DNA of 64,000 nucleotides, taken from NCBI RefSeq assembly GCF_964340395.1, contig NC_135549.1, forward strand, positions 15,787,342 through 15,851,341, read 5' to 3'. Position 1 is the first letter of the stretch, and the number at the start of each line of letters is the position of its first letter. Positions 1 through 10,327 of this stretch are shown in pieces. Under the pieces are notes generated by a model. That model was not told the origin of the DNA. It saw nothing but the letters and a program-made list of their open reading frames with translations, and made no database searches. Position numbers and translations under genes: made by a program. This stretch comes from Glandiceps talaboti. Taxonomy: Eukaryota > Hemichordata > Enteropneusta > Spengelidae.

Positions 1-1336
1 CGCGTATTAAATAAGGAAACCTTGGGATAATACACCTTGGGGACTAAATGTGTTTGGTGAAATCAAATACTTCAGATTTATTTTGAAAATTTACTAGATG
101 ATAACGTTACAGATGACAAAGTAGCCAAATTATCCAACAACTCTAGTTTAGAACTTTGCGTGCCGTATCCCCATGTATTATTATGTCAACTTGACATTGG
201 TTGCATTTCAAAATAGGTCATACGGTGTGACCTAGTCAAGTAAAAGGTCATTTTAATACACGATGACAAAGCAGGTAAAACAAGCAACAACTATCCTATC
301 GTATATACTTACTATCATCATCTTATCAAATGTCAACTTTATAATTATATAACAATATATAACTACAACTATATAGAGATATATATAGATATATAAAGAT
401 ATATATTACATACATGTGTGCGTGTGCGTGTGCGTGTGCGTGTGCGTGTGCGTGTGTAATGTACAGATGTGTTGATTTGCTTGTTGTGTTGACAAGTGTG
501 ACTAACTCCAAGGGGAGATGAAGTAAGTTTCACAAGCGCACTTTAAACCATAACTCATAATTGCGGGTTATTATATTGAATTTATCGTAAATTAGCAGTA
601 TACACCAACATACCAATTGCAATTCTTACGACCTAAAGAATAAAACTCTCAGTAGAGGGAGGCCATAAAAATGACATTAAAATTTCGAATATATATCATA
701 GACATGATGTCATGTAATGATTTCACTTTCAAGGTCACGGTTGAGTGGTATCACTAAAAATAGACATGAATTTGAGATATTGCAATTTAGGTTGAACATT
801 ACCTTGCTGATGTATTGTTGTAATAAATCCATAGTTTTTACAGTCAACCATTTCAATTAAAATAATAGAGGTTGGTAATATTAAATGAGTGATAAAATAA
901 CAATATATCTTTATGTTATTAATATTGTGCACTGTAGGTCCTCAGAATGAATCTACTTTAGCGAAGATAAAACTATTTTATGCCATTCTCAAAGTCACGA
1001 TCGTTTGCTTTCATCTTTTAAAAAAAAATCGTTTTAAATAGATTGGTTATAAGTTTGATCGCTAATGTCGATGAATGATATATCGTCACTTTTATGATAT
1101 ATGTGAGTAGACACATGTCGGGGATGATGTGCCAGATGTTTGTCTTATTAAATCAAATTGTAGAGTATTAAACTTAGTGTTGAGGGTTTTTTTTAGATTT
1201 CTTTTATTAAATAGAAATATATGCCATTTTTTGAAAGTTTGTAGCTCACATCACCGACGGAGTTCTTTTTGTGGCAGCCAAAACCGTCAATGAATGTAGT
1301 ATATGTATTATGTTTTATCTTCTCTTGTATGTTATC
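1..1336. other. AT-rich unique intergenic DNA
   Basis: No coding signal is visible on either strand; the short frames here end quickly and have no splice borders. The only structured part is an ATAT-rich run (about 369-409) passing into a GTGTGC array. The rest is AT-rich sequence with short T and A runs. Confidence 0.7.
415..457 (+). repeat. (GTGTGC)n hexanucleotide microsatellite
   Basis: About seven units of a GT-type hexamer, joined on the left to an imperfect AT/ATAG run. On the opposite strand it would read as His-Ala repeats, which is an artefact of the repeat. Confidence 0.93.
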
Positions 1337-1713
1337 TTGTGTTGTGTTGCAATTGTGTTGTGTTGCGTTGCGTTTGCGTTTGTTGTGTTGTGTTGTGTTG
1401 TGATGTGTTGTGTTGTGTTGTGTTGTGTTGTGTTGTGTTGTGTTGTGTTTTGTTGTGTTGTGTTGTGTTGTGTTGTGTTGTGTTGCGTTGTGTTGCGTTG
1501 CGTTGCGTTGTGTTGTGGTTGTGTTGTGTTGTGTTGTGTTGTGTTGGGTTGGGTTGGGTTGTGTCGTGTCGTGTCGTGTTGTGTCGTATTGCGTTGTGTT
1601 GTGTTGTGTTGTGTTGTGTTGTGTTGTGTTGTGTTGTGCTTTGTTTTGGTTGTGTTTCGTTGCTTTGGGTTGGGTTGTGTTGTGTCATGTCGTGTCGTGT
1701 CGTGTCGTGTTGT
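1337..1713 (+). repeat. (TGTTG)n pentanucleotide array with variant blocks
   Basis: A pentamer array of nearly 380 bp. The main unit is GTTGT in any rotation. It contains variant sub-blocks: GTTGC near 1484-1510, GGGTT near 1545-1560, GTGTC near 1562-1585, and GTGTC again at 1680-1710. Because five is not a multiple of three, every frame stays open and gives long Cys/Val/Leu or Thr/Gln/His/Asn frames on the two strands; none should be called a gene. Confidence 0.95.
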
Positions 1714-2224
1714 TACGGTACAACAAATTATGAGACGCATGTTCCAAATGAATAAACCAATAGAATGTTACAAGAGGCCACGTGACGAGGTGGTACCATT
1801 AAATGAGTGTAAAATAATCACAGAAAACAAAGGAAACTTGAAAAACAGCAATTTTATACCAAAATAACCTTCGCAAATTGTCAATGAAAATATCAGAACA
1901 CGGTAGATGAGCAACTGAGCAGTTTCGACGATGCATATAGCGGACCTGGATATCCAATCGAAATGAGAATGAAAAGAATTAAAAGATGTGCTCCAACAAG
2001 TACAGTAGCCACAGGGTAGTCCTAAAATCGTAGCGAATAAATTGCACAATGTGTAACGTACTATACACGGAAAACCGGGCTACCATTGTCCCATCTCTTT
2101 CGACACGCGTATGCAAGATAATACTGACAGAGTTCATCTTCTTCCGAATTCCAACTTTTAGCCTGTTCACCTAATTTTTATTGTAGTTTTTGTAATTGTA
2201 TAAAAAATTATTTTAAGTAACGTA

Positions 2225-2245
2225 ATATATATATATATCGTAAGG

Positions 2246-2328
<83 letters not shown>
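2225..2328. repeat. (TA)n microsatellite
   Basis: A pure TA run from about 2249 to 2328, with a shorter TA run just before it (2225-2238). Shorter TATATA fragments follow to about 2385. The run is self-complementary, so it can extrude as a cruciform. Confidence 0.95.
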
Positions 2329-2333
<5 letters not shown>

Positions 2334-2426
2334 GTTATAGATATATATTAAACAGTTGTAGATATATATTTTGTAGATATATATTATAGTTTCCTTTGAA
2401 CACATACAATAAACAGTATATGTGTA

Positions 2427-2465
2427 GTTGTTGTTGTTGTTGTTGTTGTTGCTGCTGCTGCTGCT
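2427..2465 (+). repeat. (GTT)n-(GCT)n compound trinucleotide repeat
   Basis: Eight GTT units pass directly into five GCT units. The switch is a single-base change in the middle position, which suggests one run grew from a mutated unit of the other. No open frame of note runs through it. Confidence 0.93.
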
Positions 2466-3038
2466 ACTGTAATTCGTCAATCATCTATCACATAATGTAA
2501 TTGAAAGAAGAATAACACATAGTTCGATTGTTTTAGACCGTTTTGTAATTGTCAGTGTGTAAGAAGTGTACAGACAAACCCTTTTTTGCCGACTCCCGAA
2601 ATTTATTATCGTGAGCCAAGTAACCCGATAGTGCAATTAAAAGAGGTGTATATGATATAATAGTGATTAAACTTTGGTTTGTTATATGCTTTTCTTCTCG
2701 TACTTTAACCTTGACTATCAGAAAACATTACCATTGTCACAAACTGAACTTGATTACATTAAAACACATTTAGCAATAACAATATATTTAGTATAATAAA
2801 AGAAATTTATGTAAAGAATGATGATTGTGTGGAAATTGTAAAAAATGGAATGGGAAAAGGGAATAAGCTTAAAAGGGTAAAGATCTGGAACTTACATGTA
2901 CTGTGGGTTGCGTAATCCGTGTTGATTTTTTTTTCAAAGTTAAATGTTAGTAAAATGAGTTACCCACTAGAGAGGATGGTTGGAGAAAATAGGTTTTGGC
3001 TTGGACGAAAAATAAAGTGTGTATGTTTCAGTATGATA

Positions 3039-3189
3039 CGTGTGCGTGCGTGCGTGCGTGCGTGCGTGCGTGTGTGTGTGTGTGTGTGCGTGGGTGTGTG
3101 TGTGTGTGTGCGTGCATGCGTGCTGCGTGCGTGCGTGTGTGTGTGTGTGTGTGCGTGCGCGTACACACGTATGTGTGTGCATAATTGCG

Positions 3190-3223
<34 letters not shown>

Positions 3224-3250
3224 TGCGTGTCCGTGTTTATGTGTGTGTAC
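3039..3250 (+). repeat. Compound GTGC / GT / TATG microsatellite
   Basis: Alternating GTGC and GT blocks (3039-3180) are followed by a TATG tetramer run (about 3192-3225) and further GT-rich sequence. Alternating purine-pyrimidine tracts of this kind can adopt Z-DNA. The open frames across it (Cys/Val or His/Thr rich) come from the repeat. Confidence 0.93.
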
Positions 3251-6200
3251 GTATGTTATCGATTGAAATTTTTTACAATAGAATCGTAAACTACCTAAAT
3301 AAAAAAAGGGACGAAGCGAGGTATTCAATATCCGAACCAAATCCTGATAATATACCATTCAACACAGTATTCAATACATATTTCAATGTCTCTAAATGTG
3401 TAAGGTGTTAATAGAACTTAGTGAATAAGATATGCTTTGGAGTCACTAGGTGGCCTAATTTGATCAACTTTTAGTTTATTCTCCACGTAATGCATTCAGA
3501 TCTCTAGTTAGCCGTCTCCTCTATAAATGTAATGTCTTTCTTACTAGTATGATCAATTTCCTTTTTGACGGAAAAACCAAATAATAGCCTAGTCAAATTA
3601 TACTTTTGGCAGTTTGAAAGCGATTAACCTAATATTTCTGCTGGGATTTTGAAGTAAAAGGTAGTCTTGACATTTTGTGGAGGGAAATAATTCTACAGAT
3701 ATGACAGTTTTGACTATTAAGGCAAACACAGGAAAAGAGTAGATCCAGTCCCAAGGGAGGCTAGTTATGAGCCATATGCATACGATCCCTCTTCTCGACT
3801 TCAATCGTAACATATCAAAGTACTTAAGGTTAAACTTCAAAAGTGGATAAATCAATGTGTTGCGGCGTGTCTAATTCTTCGTTCATAGTTTGTGTCTCGT
3901 GTGCTCAAATGGACCTCGCTCCTTTAATGATGCCCATTTCTCTTCCGAAGTAATTTTTCATCTACGGCCTATTGAAGCCTGTCTGGCGGACCGAACAAAA
4001 CGACTGCTCTCCATTCAGCCTCTTCTGATCTGATCACATAAAAAATTTCTCTTCATATATGTTATAATATCGCCAGTACAGCGCGGCGGTTCATGTACAA
4101 TGTATATTTCGCCGTCGCGTGCCCAAGCAACAGAATTGAACAGGTGCAATGACACGTCTTGCGTGCGTTGTATTCCATTCAAACCCCAGAATGTTCACTC
4201 TAAACCACCATTAGACTTTAATATTTGCCAAAATAACAAGTGGCAAGTTGAAGCTTTATGTCGCGAGAGGGCGCCCTATACAGTACACATGCGCACCACT
4301 GGAAATAATGTGATTCTTTTCCAGTTGTTTCACTCTTGTACATTGAAAACTGTGTGAAAGTCTTGGCCCTCATCTTTAAGTGTGCGCTCTCTTTCTCATT
4401 TAGAATGTTCGCCATATATCACTTTAACTTAATACGGCGCACCTGACGACAAAAACAATTTATTTCTCGGCAAATGAGTATCTATAAAACCACGTCCTTA
4501 TTACTGGAAACAGCCACTTTGAACATTCCAATAAAAAAGGGACATGAAAGCTTCCACTTAATGTATTGTAAGATTTTATAATTCCCCGATATATCCATCT
4601 TCTCTTCATTACTGCTACTAAAATTTGACCGTTGTATTAGCCAGGAATCGGCTTTCCATCACCCGGACGTTAATTTTCTGAGAGGAGGGTCTCTGGGAGT
4701 AGCTTACAAGTCCCCTTCCATTACAGACGAGGATGTATACGATCGTTATCTCGCTGCTGCAGTTATTTGGCATTTCGTCTGCCTTAGGATTCAAACAAGG
4801 CAAGCGTGAGTGGTCGAGTACATACACGAGGGCCAGTCAGCCCCCTTCCTTAGTACTTCCAGGGCTTTTTACGCCGATGACTCGGCTTTGACGGTCTCCA
4901 TGCGCTCTCTCCCTATACTACATAACTTCATCTCAATCACAGTTCTGCTCCAGGCCTCTCCGTTTTCTTTCGCTCGACTGCACTTCAAACAGCAAAGTAC
5001 TGGCAATAATTCTCCAACACATGTGTTAGCCTCCTTTTCATACAAGATGCTGATGCAAACTTTTATCAGATAAGCAATCTCTTGCTAGCTTTAAAATCGT
5101 CATCATCCGTAAATACATAGATGGCAGGTAGCGATACATCTTTGAACTATTCACATTCCTTCGTGTATTCATTTCCCTCACGATTCGATTTTCATTTTTT
5201 TTTACTCTATAACTTGAAGGCTCTAAAATATCTATGTTTACCTCTCTCAGAGTTTCAGCTCATTATAAATACATGTATACACGAATGCAGTTCAACCTGC
5301 GAGTGCTACCAACGTTTGTATATAGAAGGCTTTTTGGGGGATACGTTTTGTGCATTTTCACGGCGTATTCTTCGGATTGGCATTTCCGTTTCTCTCACAT
5401 CTTCATGACGTTTTCAGCTTTGATGTAAAAGTTTCAAACTTACTAAACGTATATCTCAACTGTTATCTTGTTTGATCGATGTATAGCGATCGCGAGCAGA
5501 GTCGGCGTTACCATACACTGTTATCGTCGTTTTTTATGGGGCTGTCTGTTTTTACAACCCAATTCGGGTCATTATTTTCCGATCGAAATATGCTTTACTA
5601 GGCCATCAACCAGGAATTTCCCATCTCCGAGATTCACAGACGAGATTTAGTGAATCCCACTGATATTCCGAGCCCTCGTTTGACGGACGGTATCTCCGAA
5701 TAATGGTTGTTTGAGATGGAGGCATGCCCCATCTATCATTCTTCAGTTTTCGTCTTATCAGAACAAGATACAGAATATTTGTCAAATTAATTTCCTAGTA
5801 CGATTTACCGGAGAACTCCGACCTTTTATCTCGTATTTCAAACGTTACTTAAAATGATTTGTCATATCTTGTGTTTTTGTCGATGTTACTGATTTTATGC
5901 TGTCAGGAGAGGTCACCTCCTAGCTGTTAGAGATGATGCCTGTTTCTCACCTTCACCAGATAAATGTTTCATTGCAGTCGGGAAACCGGAAACTTCAAAT
6001 GAAACTCAGTCGAATAAATTTCTTTGGATATACGTGATAACTGTTGTGTAAAGTGAAGGTGGTGATTACATGTGGATTTAATATATATATATATATATGC
6101 ATAATAACTTTTTATTACAGAGGCGAAGAATTTAAAGAACCTTTAATTTTTTTTTTAATTTGTTAATTCCGTCCCACAACCACCACTAACTCTATATTCA

Positions 6201-6479
6201 TGACTATATGAAGGTAGACGTGTGTAAGCGTGTTGTGTATGTGTTTACGTGTGTATGTATGTGTATGTTCGCGCGTGTACGGATGTGCATACACTTGAGT
6301 GTGTAGAATCCTATGTAAAAATGAATGAAGACCATACTGCAAGCATTTAAATTCTTATCAAGTCGGCGTAGGTAGCAAAAAAAATCCAAGAGCAACAAAT
6401 CTAGTGTGCAGTCGACGAGTCAACTAATTTAAAGGCGAAAAAAAATAATTGTGTGTTTTCGATAACATGTCCTCAGAAA
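3251..6479. other. Unique DNA without a supported gene
   Basis: About 3.2 kb of mostly unique sequence. Base composition rises locally near 4080-4330 and 4650-5000, but frames there are short and lack matching splice borders. A CTCF-like GC-rich motif lies at 4262-4277 and a short AT run at 6081-6097. Imperfect GT-rich sequence occupies about 6215-6300. Confidence 0.6.
4262..4277 (+). promoter_or_regulatory. Possible CTCF-like site
   Basis: The core GAGAGGGCGCC agrees with the central part of the known bilaterian CTCF motif (CAGGGGGCGC) at about eight of ten positions and stands out as a GC-rich word in AT-rich DNA. The left half of the motif (CCAC) is not matched, so this is weaker than the site at 61901. 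Confidence 0.25.
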
Positions 6480-6760
6480 ATAGGGTAGGTAGGTCAGGGC
6501 TTTATTATAATTTTATCTCTTTTAATTGTTTTTATTTTTGAAAAATATTACTTCGACCCAAAATCAAACGAAATGTCGGTCAGAATACATATTCAGATAA
6601 TTTGACGAAAATGTACACAGACATCACCGGGGAAAGAAAACAGACATGCGTGAAGGTCAAAAAGACAAAGAATTTCTTATCTTTTTGTTTTAAATGTTTG
6701 TGAAATATTTAGGGTCGGCTGCTTAAACTAGGGTCGGTCAGGTTATCGGCAACTGTTACA
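6480..6760 (+). repeat. Diverged copy related to the fold-back element at 9.6-10.3 kb
   Basis: The core at 6708-6754 repeats in order the words TTTAG.GTCGGC, AAACTAGG, GTCGG and GGTTA.CGG.AAC that form the centre of the fold-back element when that is read on its minus strand. A GGGTAGGTAGGT word at about 6484 resembles the outer arm. I see no long inverted arms here, so this is a solo or decayed family member. Boundaries are approximate. Confidence 0.5.
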
Positions 6761-7077
6761 CACAGTTTTTTTTCTATTTTGCCAAATCAAATTCTACCAA
6801 ATTTTGTATGGCATAGCGCAACTTTAAATGACAATATTTACGCTCAACAATTCGTTTTTAACTGCTAACGATGTCATTACATACGTCGTAAACTTTCAAA
6901 GTTAAGACGTTCTTGTCTATCTCAAAAACAAAAGTGGAGAAGGATCTAGGAGTGTCGTCTTTTCTTCTCAGGTTGTACAGCTTTGACGGCATTTGATGTC
7001 ATGGTAAACTTTGAAAGATTGAACGTCTTTTATCAGAATGTTGGATTGATCATCCGACTGCACTGTTGTTTTTCAAG

Positions 7078-7275
7078 ATGACAAGAGATAGGCTGAAAAC
7101 GTCAGACTTGCTCTTAACAGCATTAATCTTATTCACATCAAAAGTTTCCTCGTTCCCACTATTTAACATAATTATGGTGCCATCTATGATGCGAAACTTC
7201 GAAATGAATCTTACTCAAACGGATTTACGCATGTTTCGGGCTTTTGTTAACTCTAGTGAATTTCAAGTCGAGTGA
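7078..7275 (+). CDS. Candidate first coding exon or tiny ORF with signal-peptide-like start (65 aa)
   Basis: I do not recognise this protein. ATG at 7078 has A at -3 (caagATGa). The frame starts with a charged stretch (MTRDRLKTSD), then a hydrophobic stretch (LLLTALILF), then a polar TSKVSS, the classic layout of a secretion signal with cleavage possible near Ser20-Ser21. It continues with Met- and Phe-rich sequence containing two N-glycosylation sequons, NLT and NSS, and ends at TGA 7273-7275. A donor-like GTGAGG overlaps the stop codon (GA|GTGAGG), so the frame may be a first coding exon rather than a whole gene. No TATA box and no downstream partner exon are evident. Chance is a real alternative. 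Confidence 0.3.
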   Translation: MTRDRLKTSDLLLTALILFTSKVSSFPLFNIIMVPSMMRNFEMNLTQTDLRMFRAFVNSSEFQVE

Positions 7276-7618
7276 GGGTTTTGAGCCAATATGTACTCGA
7301 AAATTGAAAAAAAAAATCACTTTATCTGTTTTTTTCTTTGATTGACATGACTCACCTTTAATCAAAAGTGAGCACGAGTTTATCAGTTAGGATCAACGTC
7401 TACGGTGATGTAAAAGCATTTTTAAAAAGAAACTTGGACTTTCTTATCTAAGTTTGAGTGAGAATACATTTGATGCTTGTGACACTAAATATGCACTGGT
7501 TAAAGTATCTTTTCCACCTACTCTTCAATGACGACTTGATTGCCAGGGGCGTTTAGTTTGCCTGTTTCCATTTATTTTCCTTTATTTGTACTCATGTTGG
7601 TTTGTTGGTTGGATTATA

Positions 7619-7620
<2 letters not shown>

Positions 7621-7664
<44 letters not shown>

Positions 7665-7702
7665 TTGTTTGTTTGTTTGTTTGTTTGTTTGTTTGTTTGT
7701 TT
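7621..7702 (+). repeat. (GTCT)n-(GTTT)n compound tetranucleotide repeat
   Basis: Ten units of TCTG/GTCT pass without a gap into about ten units of TTTG/GTTT. The two units differ by one C-to-T change, so the array probably grew from a single mutated junction. Confidence 0.95.
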
Positions 7703-7925
7703 CTAAGACCACTATAGAGATTCTCTAAAGTGGTCTGAGGTTTGTTTGTACCGGTGTTAATTTAACACATTGCTTTTTCACTTACATTACATTTCGGATA
7801 AATGTTCATCACGTACGATTTTTAAAGCTTTGTCTACAATTTTCCTTTTATGATACAATACAATTCCAACACTGCCTTGAAATATGATTTCACGATAAGG
7901 CAAAACACGATCGCACGATTGTATG

Positions 7926-7975
<50 letters not shown>

Positions 7976-7997
7976 TTACTACTACTACTACTACCAC

Positions 7998-8058
<61 letters not shown>
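7926..8058 (+). repeat. (TAC)n trinucleotide array
   Basis: About 44 units of TAC/CTA with a TAT variant near 7975 and an ACCACC interruption near 7993. Both strands stay open (Leu or Tyr/Thr against Val or Ser), which creates artefact frames. No coding flank is visible. Confidence 0.95.
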
Positions 8059-9591
8059 CACAGTGACTTCTTCGCGTCTATAGAGGGTGTTTAGGTGAAA
8101 ACATCGACTCTGTAATAATAATACTCTGATATGGAACTCAGATAATGATAGGTCAAAATATACTTTACTCGATTGAGAATACTTGGCTGTATTAGACTCT
8201 TGGATTTAATAAATTGACGTTATAAACAAAACAAATCGTTACCATAGTAGCCTGCAAAATCAGTACAAATTCAAGTTTTAGGGGCTTAGCCTGATTCCCG
8301 CATTACACCATGATTCGCTTTATCCAATTCTATATGTAAATAAATTCAAAGCATATAAATTATTTACGACCCTTCGGAAAATATACCTCATACGAATGTA
8401 ACTGCAAGATGTTCACTAGTTTGGCCATGAAGCAAAGCTATGGGAGACCACAGAAGCGTGACGTAAAATCTACAAGGAATAAGATATGTTTAAAATAGTC
8501 ACCATCTATGTGATTAGATCCAACGATAAGATTATTTTTTGTTACTAATTTTTCACTAAAAGTCAATTTCTGACACTGTATATTCTGCGAAAGCTCACTT
8601 CAAAGTTTGCATGTACATATTGGGAAAATCCAGACTGGTAGTTGACGATAGAAATTTTACACTTTTGTTCTTTCTCTCTATGAAAATAACAGCGACTCTG
8701 TAATGCTCTAGGTAAATGAGGTGTGAACTCGGTGGTGTGGAACAAAAATAAAACGATGACTCATTCTCTCTACATTTAGTCTTGTGTTTTTTTTAAACTC
8801 TGCGTTTTGTACGTACTTTTGCTGCATTTAAACCACCAATCGTTGGCGGACTTTGGGACTGGAAGGACTTAGAAAGGGTACAGAGGAAATGCTTACAGAC
8901 GTGAATCATGCACGTGACACCAACCTACGAATACTTTGCTTTATTGCAATAAGCATGCAGTCCACGCTTCTGCAGAGCAAACTTTAGAGAAGAGTTCTTT
9001 CCGAGTCAAATCCCGCCACAGACTATAAACATAGGCAATCATAACGATACTAGTATACAATACCAGTATACAATACCAGTATAATTTACCTAGAAGCACA
9101 TAGTATTCACAAAAGGAGTTTTAATTTCTCAGTGAACGGACCCGTAAACTATCAGTTTTCTTAAAAGACACAAAAAATATACCTTAAGTTAGTAATGCTG
9201 AGCTATAACCGCCGCACACATACGAAAGGCTGCCACAGATGTACATTTGGTGTATACATATTTCCAGACTTAAAAAAAAAGAAAACTGAAGGTGATTAAA
9301 TACTCGAAGGATTTTAATGATGATCCGATGGAGGCCGTGTGGAATATACAATGAAAGAGGTGTTCTCAAGAGAGCAAACAAATTAGATTCGAGCTTGTCA
9401 AATTCATTCAACCCTTTAGAATTTGTAAAAGTCGCAAATATATATTCATGTCGGTAGTGACAATCCCCCCATTGAATGTTACTGTCTGTCTGTCTGTCTG
9501 GCTTAGATAAATATTTTCCAATTCTGATTGTAAGTAATAGCATATAGATAATAATTTTTTTTTTTTTTAAGGGTTATGTTAAAAACTGAAT
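8059..9591. other. Unique AT-rich DNA without a supported gene
   Basis: No frame with plausible borders. A short direct repeat (AATACCAGTATA-type, about 9055-9085) and a five-unit TGTC run (about 9481-9500) are the only repeats seen. Confidence 0.6.
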
Positions 9592-9856
9592 AGGCTAAAA
9601 AAAAATGTGGTTCCAATTACGCTCAATTTTTTTAATACGTGGGATAGGTAGATTTTTTCATGTGTGAGTGTTTAGTTCAGGTAGTTATGTTTTCCGTTGT
9701 TTTTTATATTACTGGCGATGATATAATTATTTTATTCCCCAATATTTTTCTTCATTCACGGTTGTCACTACTCGTCTATCGTTGTTTGGTTTCTTCCAAT
9801 CAGATGTACAGCCATTACAAATTGGGAGAACAATTTTATATTGTCTTTTTTTAAGC

Positions 9857-9864
9857 TGACGTCA
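9857..9864. promoter_or_regulatory. CRE palindrome in the left fold-back arm
   Basis: TGACGTCA is the full palindromic CREB/ATF site. The right arm has the same site at 10106-10113, as expected from the inverted repeat, so the element carries two copies. Confidence 0.4.
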
Positions 9865-10105
9865 GTTTCCGCATCCATTATTTCTCACGGGACTTCATAA
9901 TTTTCGCAATTTTTTTTTCTCGAAAAAAAATTAGGGTCGGCAGTGAAAAATTAAGGCCATATCATTACATCGTTTGGTTCCGGTTACCCGACCCCACCTA
10001 GTTTTTCACTGCCGACTCTAAACTTTATTTTTACGTATTCAAGAAAAAAATGAAATAAAATCGCGAAAATTATGAAGTCTCGCGAGAAATAGTGTATGCG
10101 AAAAC

Positions 10106-10113
10106 TGACGTCA
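10106..10113. promoter_or_regulatory. CRE palindrome in the right fold-back arm
   Basis: TGACGTCA, the mirror partner of the site at 9857-9864. Conservation of both copies while neighbouring bases differ may simply be chance. Confidence 0.4.
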
Positions 10114-10327
10114 ACTTAAAAAGACAATATAAAACTGTTCTTCCAATCTGTAATGGCTGTAGATCTAATAGGAAGAAAACAATAACACAGCACACGGCAT
10201 ACGGAAAAGAACGGAAAACATAACTACCTGAACAAGACACACGAAAAAAAAATACAAAAAAATCTACCTACCCCCCACCTATTCTAAAATTTAGCGTAAT
10301 CGAAACCATAATTTCTTTTGTAGGCCT

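Larger units (their letters stand above)
9592..10327. mobile_element. Fold-back (long inverted-repeat) element, non-autonomous transposon-like
   Basis: The left arm (about 9592-9953) and right arm (about 9997-10327) are imperfect reverse complements along nearly their whole length. They share, in order, AGGC, ATTACGCT, AGGTAGATTTTTT, TTCAGGTAGTTATGTTTTCCG, TACAGCCATTACA, TTTATATTGTCTTTTT, TGACGTCAGTTT, ACTTCATAATTTTCGC and GTCGGCAGTGAAAAA. Only about 45 bases separate the arms. No transposase frame lies inside; short frames within the arms are not convincing. The structure fits a MITE or Foldback-type element mobilised in trans, and a transcript would form a long double-stranded hairpin. Target-site duplication is unclear: AAACTG occurs just outside both ends (9583 and 10335) but not at matching distances. 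A related core lies at 6708-6754. Confidence 0.8.

Noticed and set aside
1271-1867. Open frame of 198 codons rich in Cys, Val and Leu, with 141- and 118-codon frames on the other strand
   Set aside because: Created by the TGTTG pentamer array, which leaves every frame open; there is no protein-like sequence outside the repeat.
2960-3411. Several Cys/Val or His/Thr-rich frames of up to 132 codons
   Set aside because: Produced by GT, GTGC and TATG microsatellites on both strands.
7834-8083. Poly-Leu/Thr and poly-Val/Ser frames
   Set aside because: Translation of the TAC trinucleotide array only.
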